Origin: Ignavibacteriaceae bacterium
Lineage (GTDB): Bacteria; Bacteroidota; Ignavibacteria; Ignavibacteriales; Ignavibacteriaceae
Assembly (NCBI GenBank): GCA_022865965.1
Contig: JALHTS010000531.1
Coordinates: 1-10,231 of the forward strand
Length of the DNA: 10,231 nucleotides
Direction: 5' to 3'
Position 1 is the stretch's first letter; the number at the start of each line of letters is the position of its first letter. Below are positions 7,739 through 10,231 of this stretch, in pieces. Under the pieces are notes generated by a model. The model ran no database searches and was not told the DNA's origin. It saw only the letters and a program-made list of their open reading frames with translations. The position numbers were made by a program, and so were the translations under genes.

Positions 7739-8425
7739 CTACTTATTCAATTCAATCAGCACCAACCTCTTGCCTTTTTTGTTGCGGATGTTGGTTGGTT
7801 TGTAGTGGAGTTCATAAATGGTTGACTTCTTTATAAAGGATTTATATTTGATCTCCGCTTTCTTGAACTCCTCATCCAGATTCCCGCCCTTCATTGCCAT
7901 TATGTATGCTTTGTCTTTAACCAGTGGCAGTGAATAACGAAAGAGTATAATTAGCGGAACAGTTCCGCGGCTAACAATAATATCAAACGAACCTTTGTGT
8001 TGTTCAATAAACTCAGGACTTTCAACCCTGTTGTTCTCTGCAACCACATTGCTGAGTTTGAGTTTATCAATAAACTCTTTTACGGCATCTGTTTTCTTCC
8101 CTGTTGAATCGGCAAGAACACCGCGCATATCCGGACGCATAATTGCAAGCGGAATACCTGGAAAACCTCCGCCGGTTCCTATATCAAGAAATTTTATTGC
8201 TTTATCCGGAACATATTGAGAAATGTATGCGGAGATAAAAACATGATTTTCAATTATAGAATTAACATCTCTTCTTGAAATAAGATTTACTGATTCATTT
8301 TTAGCAGCAACAAGCTGTGCAAAGAAGGCGAGCCGTTCTGTTCGCATCGGCTCAGGGTTAAATCCGTTTTCCCAACAAAGGTTTTGTAGTTCTTTAAGGT
8401 AAAGTTCCTGCTTAGAGGACGGCAT
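7739..8425 (-). CDS. rsmG: 16S rRNA (guanine-527-N7)-methyltransferase RsmG
   Basis: SAM-dependent methyltransferase (also called GidB) that places the N7 methyl group on G527 of 16S rRNA in the 530 loop of the small subunit. Loss of this enzyme gives low-level streptomycin resistance in several bacteria. The 228-residue protein has the family pattern ESVNLISRRDVNSIIENHVFIS (44-65, split here only by numbering), SAM motif I FLDIGTGGGFPGIPLAI (79-95), the acidic strand end and basic helix LADSTGKKTDAVKEF, and FDIIVSRGTVPL (148-158), equivalent to the usual 'SRA' segment. The length is normal for the family and no key residue is missing. The ATG follows AAGGA (8431-8435) at five bases. It starts 15 bases after the mnmG stop, the classic gidA-gidB pairing. 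It ends with TAG, the only TAG stop among the intact genes here. Confidence 0.97.
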   Translation of the reverse strand: MPSSKQELYLKELQNLCWENGFNPEPMRTERLAFFAQLVAAKNESVNLISRRDVNSIIENHVFISAYISQYVPDKAIKFLDIGTGGGFPGIPLAIMRPDMRGVLADSTGKKTDAVKEFIDKLKLSNVVAENNRVESPEFIEQHKGSFDIIVSRGTVPLIILFRYSLPLVKDKAYIMAMKGGNLDEEFKKAEIKYKSFIKKSTIYELHYKPTNIRNKKGKRLVLIELNK

Positions 8426-8430
8426 GCAAG

Positions 8431-8435
8431 TCCTT
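8431..8435 (-). promoter_or_regulatory. Ribosome binding site of rsmG
   Basis: AAGGA on the minus strand, five bases before the rsmG ATG and within the 15-base gap after the mnmG stop. It fixes the start and allows independent initiation within the shared transcript. Confidence 0.75.
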
Positions 8436-8440
8436 AAAAA

Positions 8441-10231
8441 TTAGTTTTTCAAATATACCAATAAAACAGAAATATCTGAAGGTGTAACACCTGAGATACG
8501 AGATGCTTGCCCTATAGATCGGGGCTTAACTTTATAAAGTTTTTCTCTTCCTTCGGCCGACAATTGTTTTAAGTTCAAATAATTCAATGTCGAAGGAATC
8601 TTGGTTTCTTCATATCTTTCAAACCGACTAACGGTTTCATGTTGACGTTGAATATAACCCTCATATTTCAATTCAATTTCTACTTGCTCTAAAGCTAACG
8701 GATCTGCAAGTAGATTCTGTATCAAGAAATTATCTACATATCCATTCAAAGATAAAATCTGTTGAAGATTTAGTTCCGGCCGCTTACAAAGCCTTGAGAT
8801 TGTTTCTGTTGAATCAATTTGTGAAGATCCGATTGATTTCAAAAACACATTGATATCTCTGGCATGAAGTTTTGTATTGCTACAGAACTGAATACTTTTG
8901 TTAATTAATTCTTCCCTGCTACTCACCGTATTCACTAATGCTGAACTAATCAAACCAAACTCAAAACCATATTTCATTAATCTTCTATCAGCATTATCTT
9001 GCCGCAGAAGTAATCTATGTTCGGCACGTGATGTAAACATTCGATATGGTTCATCGGTTGATTTATTAACAAGATCATCGATCAAAACTCCGATATATGC
9101 TTCGCTTCTCTTTAGCACAAATTCCGGTTTGCCTTGAATTTTTAGTGCGGCATTTATACCTGCAACCAATCCCTGTGCGGCAGCTTCTTCATAGCCGGAT
9201 GTGCCATTTATTTGCCCGGCGAAGTATAATCCTTTAATTAATTTCGTTTCTAATGTTAAATCAACTTGGTGCGGCGGAAAGAAATCATATTCAACAGCAT
9301 AAGCGGGGCGAATCATTTCAACTTCTTCTAATCCTACAATTTTATGAAGAGCTTCAATTTGAATTTCGGCAGCTAAAGAAGATGAAAATCCATTAAGATA
9401 AATCTGATCAGAATCTAAACCTTCCGGTTCAAGAAATAGCTGGTGGTGATCTTTATCCGTAAAGCGAACAATCTTATCTTCAATCGAGGGACAATAGCGA
9501 GGACCGACACCCTTTATCACGCCTGTAAACAAAGGTGATTCTGCAAATCCTTTCTCTAAGATTTTGTGCACCGTCTTATCAGTATAAGTGATGTGGCAAC
9601 TTACTTGAGGAAGAAAAGGAAACTGAGAAAGATCTGTTTGATGAGAAAATGGCTGTGGGTTTTCATCTCCGGGCTGTTCTTCTAGAATATCCCAATTGAT
9701 AGAATCCTTTTTCAGGCGTGGTGGAGTTCCAGTTTTTAGTCTTCCGTATTCAAATCCAAGTTTAGCTAGTGACTCGGTTATTCCGGTTGCAGGCGGCTCA
9801 CCGAATCTTCCACCGCTGGTTTTGTTTAACCCGGTATGCATTAAAGCATTTAAAAAAGTTCCCGATGATAGAATCAATGTTTTGCAAAGAATTTCTTCCC
9901 CACTCGCAGTTCGTATACCTATAACTTTCCCATTATCAGCTAGAATTTCAGTTGCCGATGCCTCAACAATTTCAATATTCCCTGTAGATGCGATTACACG
10001 ATATGCTTCCTTAGAATATAATTCTCTATCGGATTGACAACGGGAAGACCAAACAGCCGGACCCTTAGAACGATTTAACATTCTGAATTGAATTCCCGTT
10101 CGATCCGCAATTTGTCCCATAATTCCACCAAGAGCATCAATTTCGCGGACTAAATGACCTTTTGCAGTTCCGCCAATTGCAGGATTACAAGACATTCTTC
10201 CCAGCGCGTATTTGTCCATGGTAATGAGACC
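8441..10231 (-). CDS. mnmG: tRNA uridine-5-carboxymethylaminomethyl modification enzyme MnmG (5' end outside window)
   Basis: FAD-dependent partner of MnmE (also called GidA) that installs the carboxymethylaminomethyl group on U34 of certain tRNAs. The window starts inside the gene: the frame is open to 10231 and reads GLIT before the internal ATG at 10219, so that Met is not the start. Roughly 30 residues with the FAD-binding GxGxxG are missing. Visible family signatures in order: MSCNPAIGGTAKGHLVREID, KGPAVWSSRCQSDRELY, FGEPPATGITESL, RLKTGTPPRL, GPRYCPSIEDKIVRF with the conserved catalytic-site Cys (codon at 9493-9491), SGYEEAAAQGLVAGINAA, FTSRAEHRLLLRQDNADRR, LKYEGYIQRQ and a C-terminal tRNA/MnmE-binding helical region with KPRSIGQASRISGVTPSDI. 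About 596 residues are present, in keeping with a full length near 625. It is the first visible gene of the minus-strand run. Identity is certain. Confidence 0.98.
   Translation of the reverse strand, partial: GLITMDKYALGRMSCNPAIGGTAKGHLVREIDALGGIMGQIADRTGIQFRMLNRSKGPAVWSSRCQSDRELYSKEAYRVIASTGNIEIVEASATEILADNGKVIGIRTASGEEILCKTLILSSGTFLNALMHTGLNKTSGGRFGEPPATGITESLAKLGFEYGRLKTGTPPRLKKDSINWDILEEQPGDENPQPFSHQTDLSQFPFLPQVSCHITYTDKTVHKILEKGFAESPLFTGVIKGVGPRYCPSIEDKIVRFTDKDHHQLFLEPEGLDSDQIYLNGFSSSLAAEIQIEALHKIVGLEEVEMIRPAYAVEYDFFPPHQVDLTLETKLIKGLYFAGQINGTSGYEEAAAQGLVAGINAALKIQGKPEFVLKRSEAYIGVLIDDLVNKSTDEPYRMFTSRAEHRLLLRQDNADRRLMKYGFEFGLISSALVNTVSSREELINKSIQFCSNTKLHARDINVFLKSIGSSQIDSTETISRLCKRPELNLQQILSLNGYVDNFLIQNLLADPLALEQVEIELKYEGYIQRQHETVSRFERYEETKIPSTLNYLNLKQLSAEGREKLYKVKPRSIGQASRISGVTPSDISVLLVYLKN

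Noticed and set aside
9696..10037. 113-codon plus-strand open frame opposite mnmG
   Set aside because: It is antisense to a highly conserved coding region, has no family resemblance or ribosome binding site, and is explained by the codon pattern of mnmG.

Overview
The window carries ordinary chromosomal genes of a low-GC, Gram-negative bacterium. Sec signal peptides, a lipoprotein signal with a Bacteroidota-style surface-export motif, a small putative outer-membrane protein and the style of the MnmG and Mfd proteins point to the Bacteroidota/Chlorobi/Ignavibacteria group. The exact lineage is inferred and cannot be fixed from the sequence alone. All intact genes end in TAA or TAG.

Left part, plus strand (1-2714): an S8 (subtilisin-like) serine protease made as a lipoprotein, closed by a strong intrinsic terminator; a small Dabb (stress-responsive A/B barrel) protein; and a secreted two-part protein with a CsgG/FlgO-like N-terminal domain and a probable short beta-barrel C-terminus. 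These look like separately transcribed accessory or envelope genes.

Right part, minus strand (10231 down to 2754): a tightly spaced run read as mnmG (5' end outside the window) - rsmG - PAP2 phosphatase - mfd - atypical SDR/epimerase, ending at a rho-independent terminator about 55 bases after the last stop. Gaps are 15, 45, 6 and 34 bases, so one transcript is likely. It joins tRNA wobble-uridine modification, 16S rRNA methylation, a membrane lipid phosphatase and transcription-coupled repair. The last gene is interrupted by a single in-frame TGA while both halves stay in one reading frame.

No tRNA, rRNA, CRISPR array, insertion sequence or phage gene was seen, and no stretch over 300 bases lacks a gene. 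I see no clear new biological system. The points most worth checking are the in-frame TGA, the surface-export signal on the protease, the unrecognised CsgG-like/barrel protein and the PAP2 gene inside a housekeeping operon.
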